In this document: one piece after another, positions 1-6,610 of the stretch | Position numbering within the stretch: the first letter of the stretch is position 1 | Layout of the letters: every line of letters begins with the position of its first letter | Assembly: GCA_042088665.1 (NCBI GenBank) | Contig: JBELMB010000132.1 | Coordinates: forward strand, 1 to 14,300 | From: JBELMB01 sp042088665 | GTDB taxonomy: Bacteria; Pseudomonadota; Alphaproteobacteria; Rhodobacterales; Rhodobacteraceae | Length of the DNA stretch: 14,300 nt | Direction: 5' to 3' | Notes under the pieces: model-generated | The model's input: only the letters and a program-made list of their open reading frames with translations | What the model was told of the DNA's origin: nothing | The model's database searches: none | Translations under genes and position numbers: made by a program

Positions 1-55
1 TTGAGGTCGCTGTGGGGTAACACCCGTGGAGGTTCGAGTCCTCTCGACCGCACCA
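1..55 (+). tRNA. tRNA-Leu (anticodon GAG), 3' portion, cut by window start
   Basis: The window opens inside the anticodon loop: TT-GAG-GT, with GAG at 3-5, reads leucine CUC/CUU codons. It continues through the 3' anticodon strand and a long class II variable arm (TGGGGTAACACCCG, 13-26). The T arm has the TTCGAGT loop at 33-39, followed by the acceptor strand CGACCGC at 45-51 and the encoded ACCA at 52-55. The long variable arm excludes most other isoacceptors, and the overall pattern matches bacterial tRNA-Leu. The 5' half lies outside the window, so the acceptor pairing cannot be checked here. Confidence 0.93.
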
Positions 56-61
56 AGTTTT

Positions 62-78
62 CGGGCCCAAAGGGGCCG
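62..78 (+). terminator. weak hairpin just after the tRNA
   Basis: CGGGCCC (62-68) and GGGGCCG (72-78) can pair around an AAA loop with one internal mismatch. The hairpin begins seven bases after the CCA end, where a tRNA terminator would be expected. No T-tract follows it, so it may only be a processing or pausing structure. Confidence 0.3.
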
Positions 79-141
79 GAACATCGTGTCCCTACCAAGA
101 CACCGACCTTCATCAGATTTACGGTTGCAACGGGCGCGATT

Positions 142-164
142 GAAACGCGGCGCAGTGGCGTTTC
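142..164 (-). terminator. candidate tetR terminator (inverted repeat)
   Basis: A 7-bp perfect stem, GAAACGC against GCGTTTC, encloses a nine-base loop about 70 bases beyond the tetR stop on the minus strand. Read on that strand the stem ends in TTTC followed by AAT, so the T-tract is very short. It could equally be unrelated to termination. Confidence 0.28.
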
Positions 165-236
165 GTGGCGTCGTCCGGAGACGTTCGCCGGTGGGCACCA
201 CCAATGACGCGCGCCCCTGTCCGGCGTGCGATACGT

Positions 237-860
237 TCAGGAAGAGGCGCGCAGCAGTTTCTGGGTCATCGCCATGGCCACCTGGGCAAAGCTCGGATCG
301 CGCGAGACTTGCGCGGCGACGATCGCCCCGTCGATCAGCACCGTCATTTGACGTACCAGCGCCTCCGGCTCGGCCATGCCCATTTCCAGCGCCTGCGCCC
401 GTAGCCACAGATTCAGATGTGACTTGTGCGACGCGGCGGCCGCGCGCAGGCGCGTGTCCTCGGAATTGCTTTCGCTGATCGCATTGATGAAGGGGCAGCC
501 GTAGAAGTCCGGGTCGCTGAACCAGATCTCGAGCACATCAAAAACGCGCGCGACCTTTTCCGACGGGGTGCCGGAGGTGCGGTTCAACTGGCCAAAGAAC
601 CAGTTGCGCCATGCCTGACCTTCGCGGTCCAGCACGGCCTCGATCAGGTTGTCCTTTGATTTGAAATGCGCATAGAGCGTCGATTTCGCCGTGCCCGCGT
701 GCAAGGCGATGCCGTCGACCCCCGTGGCCGCAAAGCCGTTGTGGCAAAACAACTCGGTTGCGGCGCTCAGGATGCGGTCGCGTGGCGTCTTGGCCGGCTG
801 ACCAATGCAACTCCATGCCGCAGAAGCGGTGGGGGCAGGAAAATCGGGGTCTATGGTCAT
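237..860 (-). CDS. TetR/AcrR-family transcriptional regulator
   Basis: This 207-residue protein has the usual TetR length. The N-terminal helix-turn-helix spans about residues 25-75. Key stretches are TPRDRILSAATELF (25-38), the recognition part around GTAKSTLYAHF (56-66), and KSKDNLIEAVL. The C-terminal ligand-binding and dimerisation half contains a GCPFINAISE motif (121-130), a conserved type in part of the family. It is divergent from the ABC operon that begins at 1092, with a 231-base control region between them, so it most likely represses itself and that operon until it binds a small ligand. The ligand is not deducible. The start at 860 is the only Met ahead of the DNA-binding domain, and its ribosome site is weak. 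Confidence 0.92.
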   Translation of the reverse strand: MTIDPDFPAPTASAAWSCIGQPAKTPRDRILSAATELFCHNGFAATGVDGIALHAGTAKSTLYAHFKSKDNLIEAVLDREGQAWRNWFFGQLNRTSGTPSEKVARVFDVLEIWFSDPDFYGCPFINAISESNSEDTRLRAAAASHKSHLNLWLRAQALEMGMAEPEALVRQMTVLIDGAIVAAQVSRDPSFAQVAMAMTQKLLRASS

Positions 861-882
861 CGTGATCGTCCACTCTGGTCGG

Positions 883-923
883 GCACATGATTATGATTCT
901 TTATTCACTGATAAATCATGTGC
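883..923. promoter_or_regulatory. widely spaced inverted repeat GCACATGATT...AATCATGTGC
   Basis: The two perfect 10-base arms are 883-892 and 914-923. Their centres lie 31 bases apart, close to three helical turns, and an inner AT/AT continuation is possible with one bulged base. The left arm overlaps CATAAT on the minus strand (890-895), a plausible -10 box for tetR. A further partial copy, GCATGATTTG, lies at 1041-1050. The arrangement fits binding sites for a repressor, TetR being the obvious candidate, but the protein that binds is inferred. Confidence 0.45.
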
Positions 924-941
924 GGGTAGGCGAACAGACCT

Positions 942-1030
942 GTTTGATCGGGTCTGATCTGCCAAAAGCCGACAAACTGCGCCCATTGTTTGACCATTGC
1001 CCAAAAATTATCCGGTTTGATCGACCAAAC
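942..1030. promoter_or_regulatory. cluster of GTTTG half-sites with a 16-bp near-palindrome
   Basis: GTTTGATCG occurs at 942-950 and again at 1015-1023. GTTTGACCA lies at 988-996. Reverse copies end at 977 (CAAAC, 973-977) and at 1030 (CGACCAAAC, 1022-1030). Positions 1015-1030 form GTTTGATCGACCAAAC, a 16-bp palindrome with a single mismatched pair, which resembles TetR-family operators in size and form. Positions 935-956 also form a hairpin, CAGACCTG against CGGGTCTG. The cluster sits immediately upstream of the ABC operon and probably holds its operator. No convincing -35/-10 pair could be placed for the plus strand. Confidence 0.45.
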
Positions 1031-1091
1031 AGGCGGCAAAGCATGATTTGAAGATGTGTCTGATTGACTCGATTCATCTGCGGGGGCTTCG

Positions 1092-1952
1092 ATGGATGAA
1101 ACAGATCTGTCCAATCGGGTGACTGCCTTGTCGACATTGAAAGACATCAAGACAATCCCGGCCGAGGTTCCGGCGCCCGTCGCGGCAGCCGTGGCACCCG
1201 GTCGGACAGACGTCTCTATCCGGGCGGTGTCCCACGCCTATACAAAATTCGGGCCCGACGTTCTGAACGCCGTCAATCTCGAGATCCAGAGCGGTGAGAT
1301 CGTCGCGCTGATCGGCCGCTCGGGCAGCGGGAAGTCCACCCTGTTGCACATCGTGGCCGGTCTGCTGAAGCCGCGCAGCGGCGCTGTCTGGATCGGGGGG
1401 CAGAGGGTGACAAAGCCTTCGTCCAATTGGGTTATGATGTTCCAATCCCCGTCGCTTTTCCCATGGATGACGGTTGCGCAGAACACCGGACTCGGGTTGC
1501 GATACGCCGGAAAACGGGCCGGATCCGAGGCCCGCGTCGCGGAGGTTCTGGGTCTTGTCGACCTCGGGGAGTTTGCCGAGCGCAATGTGCAGGACTTGTC
1601 GGGCGGTCAACAGCAGCGGGTGGCGCTGGCCCGGTCGATTGCGCCCCAGCCAGAGCTTTTGCTGCTGGATGAACCGTTTTCCGCGCTGGACATCTTTACT
1701 CGTCGGGCGCTGCAGAACGACGTGCGCCAGATCGCCCAGAGGCTGGGTCTGACCATCATCCTCGTCACGCATGACGTTTCCGAGGCGGTGCAGATGTCGG
1801 ACAGATCGGTCTTGTTGGCCGAAGGCGGCACCATCGTGGCGGACACGCCGATCACGCTGAACGAGACAGACAGACACACACAATCACGCGATTTCCAGAT
1901 GGAGGTGACGCGCTTGCGCACCCTCTATTCCGAAGTCGCAGGCATGGGCTGA
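1092..1952 (+). CDS. ABC transporter ATP-binding protein, NrtD/SsuB/TauB type
   Basis: This 286-residue cytoplasmic ATPase powers the importer coded with the next two genes. Visible motifs are Walker A GRSGSGKST (75-83), Q-loop around FQSPSLFPWMTV (Gln118), signature LSGGQQQRVALAR (169-181), Walker B LLLLDEP (189-195) and the H-loop THD (His227). The FPWMTV sequence after the Q-loop is typical of the nitrate/sulfonate/taurine/bicarbonate subfamily. About 40 residues precede the first nucleotide-binding strand, longer than usual and rich in Ala, Pro and Val. No nearer ATG exists, so the start is the least certain part. It is the first gene of a probable operon, with 23 bases to the next gene. 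Confidence 0.93.
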   Translation: MDETDLSNRVTALSTLKDIKTIPAEVPAPVAAAVAPGRTDVSIRAVSHAYTKFGPDVLNAVNLEIQSGEIVALIGRSGSGKSTLLHIVAGLLKPRSGAVWIGGQRVTKPSSNWVMMFQSPSLFPWMTVAQNTGLGLRYAGKRAGSEARVAEVLGLVDLGEFAERNVQDLSGGQQQRVALARSIAPQPELLLLDEPFSALDIFTRRALQNDVRQIAQRLGLTIILVTHDVSEAVQMSDRSVLLAEGGTIVADTPITLNETDRHTQSRDFQMEVTRLRTLYSEVAGMG

Positions 1953-1975
1953 CCGACAGTCCAAAGGGGGTACTT

Positions 1976-3232
1976 ATGACTGACAAGACACAAGACACCG
2001 CGGCCAACTGGGACGACGACGACTATTTTGCGTCCGATTTCACGCGTCGCGATACGCTGGACATGCTGGCCAAGGGCGGGCTCTTTGCATCGCTTGGCGC
2101 GCTCATGGCCGGGTTGCCGCAGCAGGCCTTTGCGCAGGACGACGAAGTTGTCCGGATCGGCTATCTGCCGATCACCGACGCCACCGCGCTTCTGGTCGCC
2201 CACGCCAAGGGGTATTTCGAGGACGAAGGCCTCGAGACCGAACGCCCGACCCTGATCCGCGGCTGGTCGCCCCTGATCGAAGGGTTTGTGTCGAACAAGT
2301 TCAACCTCGTGCATTTCCTCAAGCCGATCCCGGTCTGGATGCGCTACAACAACAACTTCCCGGTCAAGGTCATGGCCTGGGCGCATACCAACGGCTCTGG
2401 CCTCGTGGTGGGCGGGCACACCGACATCACGGACTTCAGCCAGTTGGGTGGCAAGCAGGTGGCGGTGCCGTTCTGGTATTCGATGCACAATATCGTGCTG
2501 CAATACGCCCTGCGCGAATCCGGCATCACCCCGGTGATCAAGCCGCAAGGCGCGGATCTGGCCCCGAATGAATGCAACCTGCAGGTCATGCCGCCGCCAG
2601 AGATGCCTCCGGCGCTCGCGGCGCGCAAGCTGGACGCCTACATCGTGGCAGAGCCGTTCAATGCGCTGGGCGAACTGATGGCCGGTGCCCGCATGCTGCG
2701 CTTTACCGGGGACATCTGGAAGAACCACCCCTGCTGCGTGGTCTGCATGCACGAAGAGGCGACCACCGCAAAAGCGGAATGGACCCAGAAGGTGATGAAC
2801 GCCGTCGTGAAGGGCGCGATCTACTCGTCGCAGAACAAGGCCGAAGTGGCCGGGCTGCTGTCCAAGGACGGCGAGGGCTATTTGCCCGCACCCGCAAAGG
2901 TCGTCGAACGGGCGATGACCGTCTATCAGGAAGACGCGGCCTATCAGGAAGGTGGCATCATCAAGCACCACGCGGAATGGCAGAACGGGCGCATCGACTT
3001 TCAGCCATGGCCCTATCCCTCCGCTACGAAACTGATCGTCGAAGCGATGGGCGAGACGGTCGTTTCCGGCGACACGCGCTTTCTCGAAGGGTTGGACCCG
3101 GAATTCGTGGCCAACGATCTGGTCGCCTATGACTTTGTCAAAAAGGCGCTCGACGCAAATCCGGACTGGAAGCTCGACCCGTCGGTGAACCCGGGCGATC
3201 CCTTCAACCGCGACGAAATCCTGAAGCTATGA
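1976..3232 (+). CDS. Tat-exported ABC substrate-binding protein, NrtA/SsuA type
   Basis: This 418-residue periplasmic binding protein has a Tat-type signal. TRRDTLDML sits at about residues 23-31, followed by a hydrophobic stretch and an AFA cleavage motif at 51-53. The mature protein begins near DDEVVRIGYLPITDATALLVA, the usual start of NMT1/NrtA-like proteins. It shares VPFWYSMHN, MPPPEM and GDIWKNHPCC stretches with the second binding protein in this window, so the two are paralogues. The segment between residues about 95 and 145 is quite different, so the ligands probably differ. No lipobox is present. AGGGGG lies about six bases before ATG. The stop overlaps the permease start as ATGA. 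The substrate is unknown: nitrate, sulfonate or another small anion or nitrile-like solute are all possible. Confidence 0.92.
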   Translation: MTDKTQDTAANWDDDDYFASDFTRRDTLDMLAKGGLFASLGALMAGLPQQAFAQDDEVVRIGYLPITDATALLVAHAKGYFEDEGLETERPTLIRGWSPLIEGFVSNKFNLVHFLKPIPVWMRYNNNFPVKVMAWAHTNGSGLVVGGHTDITDFSQLGGKQVAVPFWYSMHNIVLQYALRESGITPVIKPQGADLAPNECNLQVMPPPEMPPALAARKLDAYIVAEPFNALGELMAGARMLRFTGDIWKNHPCCVVCMHEEATTAKAEWTQKVMNAVVKGAIYSSQNKAEVAGLLSKDGEGYLPAPAKVVERAMTVYQEDAAYQEGGIIKHHAEWQNGRIDFQPWPYPSATKLIVEAMGETVVSGDTRFLEGLDPEFVANDLVAYDFVKKALDANPDWKLDPSVNPGDPFNRDEILKL

Positions 3233-4038
3233 GCGACGGGACGGCCTCAGCCCCTTGGCGTTTGCCCTCCCTCGGCCCGTTCCGGGGGGTGGTCAACGCG
3301 CTGATCGGGATCGGTGCGCTGCTGGTCATCTGGTGGATCGGCGGCAAGCTGGTGGAGAACAGCTCTGGCATGTTTGCCTTTGCCATGTTCGCCCCGGAAC
3401 CGGCCCTGTCGCGGCTGTGGGACATGACGCTGTCGGGCGAGGTCTGGGACATGAGCTGGCCGTCGCTGTACCGAGTCGGTCTGGGGCTGCTCTTTGCGAT
3501 CCTGATCGGGGTGCCCGTGGGCATCGCCATCGGGCGCGTGGCGATCCTGCGCGAAGTCACAAACGTCCCCTTCCAGTTCCTGCGCATGATCTCTCCGCTG
3601 TCGTGGATGCCCATCGCGGTCATGGCCTTTGCCACATGGAACGCGGCGATCGTGTTCCTGATCACGGTGGCGGCCGTCTGGCCGGTCATGTTCTCCACCG
3701 CCGCGGGATTGCGGCGGTTGGATCCGGCCTGGCTGAAGGTGGCGCGCAATCTGGGCGCGTCGCCGTGGCACCAACTGACCACGGTGATCCTGCCTGCCAT
3801 TGCGACGGACATCCTGACCGGCATCCGTCTGGCGCTTGGCGTGGCCTGGGTCGTGCTGGTACCGGCAGAGTACCTCGGCGTCACCAGCGGGCTGGGCTAC
3901 GCCATCAACGATGCGCGCGACACGCTCGATTATGACCGGCTTGCGGCCACCGTCGTGGTGATCGGCATCATCGGTTTCATCATCGATTACATCTGCCTCA
4001 AGGCGGTCCAGCACGTGAACTGGGTGCGCGAGAGCTGA
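3229..4038 (+). CDS. ABC transporter permease, NrtB/SsuC type
   Basis: This 269-residue inner-membrane protein has about six hydrophobic segments, near residues 20-40, 80-103, 118-136, 138-155, 195-215 and 237-259. The cytoplasmic EAA-type loop reads GLRRLDPAWLKVARNLGAS (160-178), followed by a VILPAIATDILTGIR stretch that docks to the ATPase. These features match the binding-protein-dependent permeases of the sulfonate/nitrate/taurine group. It overlaps the upstream binding-protein gene by four bases, which implies translational coupling, and completes a three-gene importer with the ATPase at 1092. As one subunit it should act as a homodimer. Confidence 0.92.
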   Translation: MSDGTASAPWRLPSLGPFRGVVNALIGIGALLVIWWIGGKLVENSSGMFAFAMFAPEPALSRLWDMTLSGEVWDMSWPSLYRVGLGLLFAILIGVPVGIAIGRVAILREVTNVPFQFLRMISPLSWMPIAVMAFATWNAAIVFLITVAAVWPVMFSTAAGLRRLDPAWLKVARNLGASPWHQLTTVILPAIATDILTGIRLALGVAWVVLVPAEYLGVTSGLGYAINDARDTLDYDRLAATVVVIGIIGFIIDYICLKAVQHVNWVRES

Positions 4039-4068
4039 ACGAAAACAATCAACTGGAGGAAAGACCCC

Positions 4069-4608
4069 ATGTCAGAACCCGCCACAGTGCTTACCGGCTG
4101 CCTGGCCCCCATCGACAAGACCGGCCTCGATGGGCTGATCGAGAAGGGCAAGGCCGACCCAAAGGCTGTCAAGACGCTGAAATGCAAGACCGTGGCCGAG
4201 GGCAAGTTCCGCCACGCCAACTATATCCGCGATCTTGAACCCTATATCGTCGATGAGCCGCCCGGCCTTCTGGGCGATGACACCGCGCCGAACCCCTCCG
4301 AGGCCTCGCTGGCCGCGCTGGGATCCTGCGTGGCGGTCGGACTGCATGCCAATGCGGTGGCCAAGGGCTGGATCGTCGAAAAACTGGAGCTCGAGCTCGA
4401 AGGTGATCTGAACATCACCGCCGTCTGGGGCACCGGGGACCTGTCGGAAAAGCCCGTTGGCTTCACCGATGTGCGCATCAAGGTCGATATGGCCGCCACC
4501 GATGTGCCCAAGGGTGAGGTCGACGCACTGGTGCAGCATGTCATCCAGTGGTCGCCGGTGTTCAACACCTTCTCGCGCCCCGTGAACATGGTCGCCGAGA
4601 CCTTTTGA
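4069..4608 (+). CDS. OsmC-family protein with only one of the two redox cysteines
   Basis: OsmC/Ohr proteins are small cytoplasmic thiol peroxidases that reduce organic hydroperoxides with two cysteines. This 179-residue protein keeps the first in LAALGSC (Cys87), after the usual NPSEASLAALGS lead-in. At the place of the second, normally followed by Pro-Val or Pro-Ile, it has Ser: WSPVFNTF with Ser162. Cys11 and Cys39 are outside the usual positions. Loss of the resolving cysteine suggests a role other than classical two-cysteine peroxide reduction, for example one-cysteine chemistry or sulfane-sulfur binding, but that is inference. A clear GGAGG lies ten bases upstream. The operon position between a permease and a flavoprotein suggests a supporting role in catabolism. 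Confidence 0.88.
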   Translation: MSEPATVLTGCLAPIDKTGLDGLIEKGKADPKAVKTLKCKTVAEGKFRHANYIRDLEPYIVDEPPGLLGDDTAPNPSEASLAALGSCVAVGLHANAVAKGWIVEKLELELEGDLNITAVWGTGDLSEKPVGFTDVRIKVDMAATDVPKGEVDALVQHVIQWSPVFNTFSRPVNMVAETF

Positions 4609-4620
4609 TCCACAACGAAA

Positions 4621-4626
4621 AGGAGG
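4621..4626 (+). promoter_or_regulatory. Shine-Dalgarno AGGAGG fixing the start of the flavoprotein gene
   Basis: A perfect AGGAGG lies eight bases before ATG 4635. The reading frame stays open upstream to a TTG/GTG region within the osmC-like gene, but this site shows that translation starts at 4635. Confidence 0.75.
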
Positions 4627-4634
4627 CCCTGCGG

Positions 4635-5735
4635 ATGTCCGCAACTGCCGTTCTGGAACGTGTTACGAACAAGTCCATGCTGGAGGACGTTGCAGAGATT
4701 GCAGCCAGACAGCTTGCACCACGCGTGCGCGAGATTGACGGCGGGGCCTACCCCGAGGACATCATGCGCGCGGTGGGCTCCGTCGGGGCCTATGGCGCGC
4801 ATGTGGGCCCGGCGCCGACGCTGGGCGAGACGATCGAGGCAATCTCGACCGTCGCAGAGGAATGCATTTCCACCGCCTTCTGCATGTGGTGCCAGAACGC
4901 GCTGGGCTGGTACATCGCCTCGTCCGACAACCCGGCGATGGCCGATCTGGGCGCAAGGGTGTCCACGGGCGCGGTGCTGGGCGGCACCGGTCTGTCGAAC
5001 CCGATGAAGACCTTCTTTGGCATCGAAAAGATGCGCCTGAAGGCCAGGCGGGTCGAGGGCGGCTACACCGTCAAGGGTGCGTTGCCATGGGTGTCGAACG
5101 TCGGCGAAGACGGCTACTTCGGCATGGTGTTCGAGACCGATGACGACACGCCCAAGCGGGTCATGGCCGTCGCGTCCTGCGCGCAGGAGGGGGTCAAGAC
5201 CGTTCTCGACCACGATTTCGTGGCGATGGGCGGCACGGCCACCCGCGCGGTGCAGTTCCGCGACGCCTTTATCCCGGACGAAATGGTGCTGGCGGATCCC
5301 ATCGACGGATACCTGCAAAAGATCCGGCCCGGTTTCGTGCTGATGCAATGCGGCATGGCCATCGGCATGATCCGCTCTTCCATTGCGCTGATGCGTCAGG
5401 TGGAGGGCCAGCTGGGCCATGTGAACAAATACCTCGAAGAACAGCCCGAGGATTTCGAGACAATCCTCGCCGAAGCCGAAGCGGAACTCGCAGAGCTGGC
5501 CGAGACGCCCTACGACACCTCGATGGCCTATTTTCGCCGCGTCGTGACCCTGCGCCTGAAGGGCGGAGAAACCGCGATGAAGGCTGCCCATGCCGCGATG
5601 CTGCATCAGGGCGCGCGCGGCTACGTCAGCCAGGGCGCGGCGCAGCGCCGCCTGCGCGAGGCCTATTTCATCGGCATCGTGACCCCTGCAACCAAGCAAC
5701 TGCGCAAGATGCTCGCCGAGCTGCCCCAAGCCTGA
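4635..5735 (+). CDS. acyl-CoA dehydrogenase-fold flavoprotein, probably not a beta-oxidation dehydrogenase
   Basis: This 366-residue cytoplasmic protein has the three-part acyl-CoA dehydrogenase (ACAD) layout: an N-terminal helical part, a middle beta part and a C-terminal helical bundle. The flavin-side segment reads LGGTGLSNPMK (115-125), the middle part has GGYTVKGALPWVSN (142-155), and the C-terminal part includes HQGARGYVSQGAAQRRLREA. Aligned by eye to medium-chain acyl-CoA dehydrogenase, the IYEGT stretch with the catalytic Glu becomes IVTPA (348-352), with Thr350. The alternative Glu position of isovaleryl-CoA dehydrogenase falls in LQKIRPG and is not Glu. This suggests a class D flavin monooxygenase of DszC/SfnC style, or another redox reaction, needing a partner reductase not seen here. 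The rhodanese start lies ten bases after its stop. Confidence 0.85.
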   Translation: MSATAVLERVTNKSMLEDVAEIAARQLAPRVREIDGGAYPEDIMRAVGSVGAYGAHVGPAPTLGETIEAISTVAEECISTAFCMWCQNALGWYIASSDNPAMADLGARVSTGAVLGGTGLSNPMKTFFGIEKMRLKARRVEGGYTVKGALPWVSNVGEDGYFGMVFETDDDTPKRVMAVASCAQEGVKTVLDHDFVAMGGTATRAVQFRDAFIPDEMVLADPIDGYLQKIRPGFVLMQCGMAIGMIRSSIALMRQVEGQLGHVNKYLEEQPEDFETILAEAEAELAELAETPYDTSMAYFRRVVTLRLKGGETAMKAAHAAMLHQGARGYVSQGAAQRRLREAYFIGIVTPATKQLRKMLAELPQA

Positions 5736-5745
5736 GGAGACTGCA

Positions 5746-6603
5746 ATGACCTCTGTACTGATCTCACCCGCCGACCTGAATGCAATGTCCGCCGAGGACA
5801 TCGTCATCATCGACACCCGCGACCCCGACAGCTTTGCCGCGGGTCACATCGCGGGGGCCGTCAATCTGCATGACATCTTTACATTTCTTGCGACTTCGGA
5901 TCCCGCGGGCATGGCCGAACTGACCGGCAAGTTTGCGGAGGCCTTCGGTGCCGCGGGTCTGGATGGCACAAAGACCGCCGTCCTTTATGAACAGAGCATG
6001 GACACCGGGTTTGGCCAGTCCTGCCGGGGCTACTATCTGCTGTCCTACCTCGGTTACAGCGCGATCAAGGTGCTGCACGGCGGTCTCGCCGCGTGGGAGA
6101 CCGCAGGCCTGCCCGTCACCACAGAGACGACGCCCACCGTCGCGGTCGATTTCCCGGTCGATCCCTCCGGCGCGGCGCTGATGCTGACCGCCGAGGACGT
6201 GATGGCCGCGCTCAAGGATCCTTCCGTCGCCATTCTCGACGTGCGCGATGTGGACGAATGGGTCGCCGAAAGCTCCTCGCCCTATGGCAAGGACTTCTGC
6301 CCGCGCAAGGGGCGCATCCCCGGTGCGGTCTGGATCGAATGGTATCGCATGATGAAACCCTCTGCCGAAGGGCCGATGATCAAATCCCGCGAAGAGGTTC
6401 TGGCCGAATGCGCCACCGTGGGCATCACGACGGAAACGCCGGTCTACATCTACTGCTTCAAGGGCGCGCGCGCGTCCAATTCCTTTCTTGCGCTGAAAGA
6501 GGCGGGCGTGAAGGACGTGCGCATCTACTTTGGCTCGTGGAACGAATGGTCCCGTGACGACAAATACCCGATCGAGACGGGCTTGCCCTTCGCGGCGGAG
6601 TGA
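5746..6603 (+). CDS. two-domain rhodanese (sulfurtransferase)
   Basis: This 285-residue protein has two rhodanese domains. The first runs from about residue 5 to 125, with IIDTRDPDSFAAGHIAGAVN, and lacks a cysteine at its loop (LYEQSMDTGF), as in thiosulfate sulfurtransferases. The second, about 145-280, has LDVRDVDEWV, KGRIPGAVWIEW and the active loop CFKGARAS with Cys237. Such enzymes move sulfane sulfur to cyanide or thiols. The loop differs from both the classic CRKGVT and CGSGVT types, so the donor and acceptor are uncertain. There is no signal peptide, so it should be cytoplasmic. The GAGGAGA ribosome site at 5734-5740 overlaps the preceding stop, which suggests coupled translation. Its place near a cyanase suggests cyanide, thiocyanate or sulfane-sulfur handling. 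Confidence 0.92.
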   Translation: MTSVLISPADLNAMSAEDIVIIDTRDPDSFAAGHIAGAVNLHDIFTFLATSDPAGMAELTGKFAEAFGAAGLDGTKTAVLYEQSMDTGFGQSCRGYYLLSYLGYSAIKVLHGGLAAWETAGLPVTTETTPTVAVDFPVDPSGAALMLTAEDVMAALKDPSVAILDVRDVDEWVAESSSPYGKDFCPRKGRIPGAVWIEWYRMMKPSAEGPMIKSREEVLAECATVGITTETPVYIYCFKGARASNSFLALKEAGVKDVRIYFGSWNEWSRDDKYPIETGLPFAAE

Positions 6604-6610
6604 TCGCACC

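Larger units (their letters stand above)
56..236. other. intergenic region between tRNA-Leu and tetR, no gene seen
   Basis: No supportable coding region was found in these 181 bases. Apart from the hairpin at 62-78, two small dyads lie near the 3' end of the minus-strand tetR gene. One is GAAACGC/GCGTTTC at 142-148 and 158-164. The other is GGTGG/CCACC at 190-194 and 198-202 with a three-base loop. No integrase fragment or direct repeat of the tRNA end is visible here. Confidence 0.6.

Noticed and set aside
1925..2971. A 348-codon open frame on the minus strand
   Set aside because: It is antisense to the Tat-exported binding protein and has no family features.
4548..4634. Upstream extension of the flavoprotein frame
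   Set aside because: It would overlap the osmC-like gene by some 60 bases and bypass the perfect AGGAGG at 4621-4626. ATG 4635 is the better start.
4635..5735. Ordinary fatty-acid beta-oxidation acyl-CoA dehydrogenase
   Set aside because: No catalytic Glu at the expected places, and no thiolase, hydratase or CoA ligase genes around it.
4242..5816. A 524-codon open frame on the minus strand
   Set aside because: It is antisense to the OsmC-like and flavoprotein genes, which have good ribosome sites and family motifs. The antisense product resembles no known protein.
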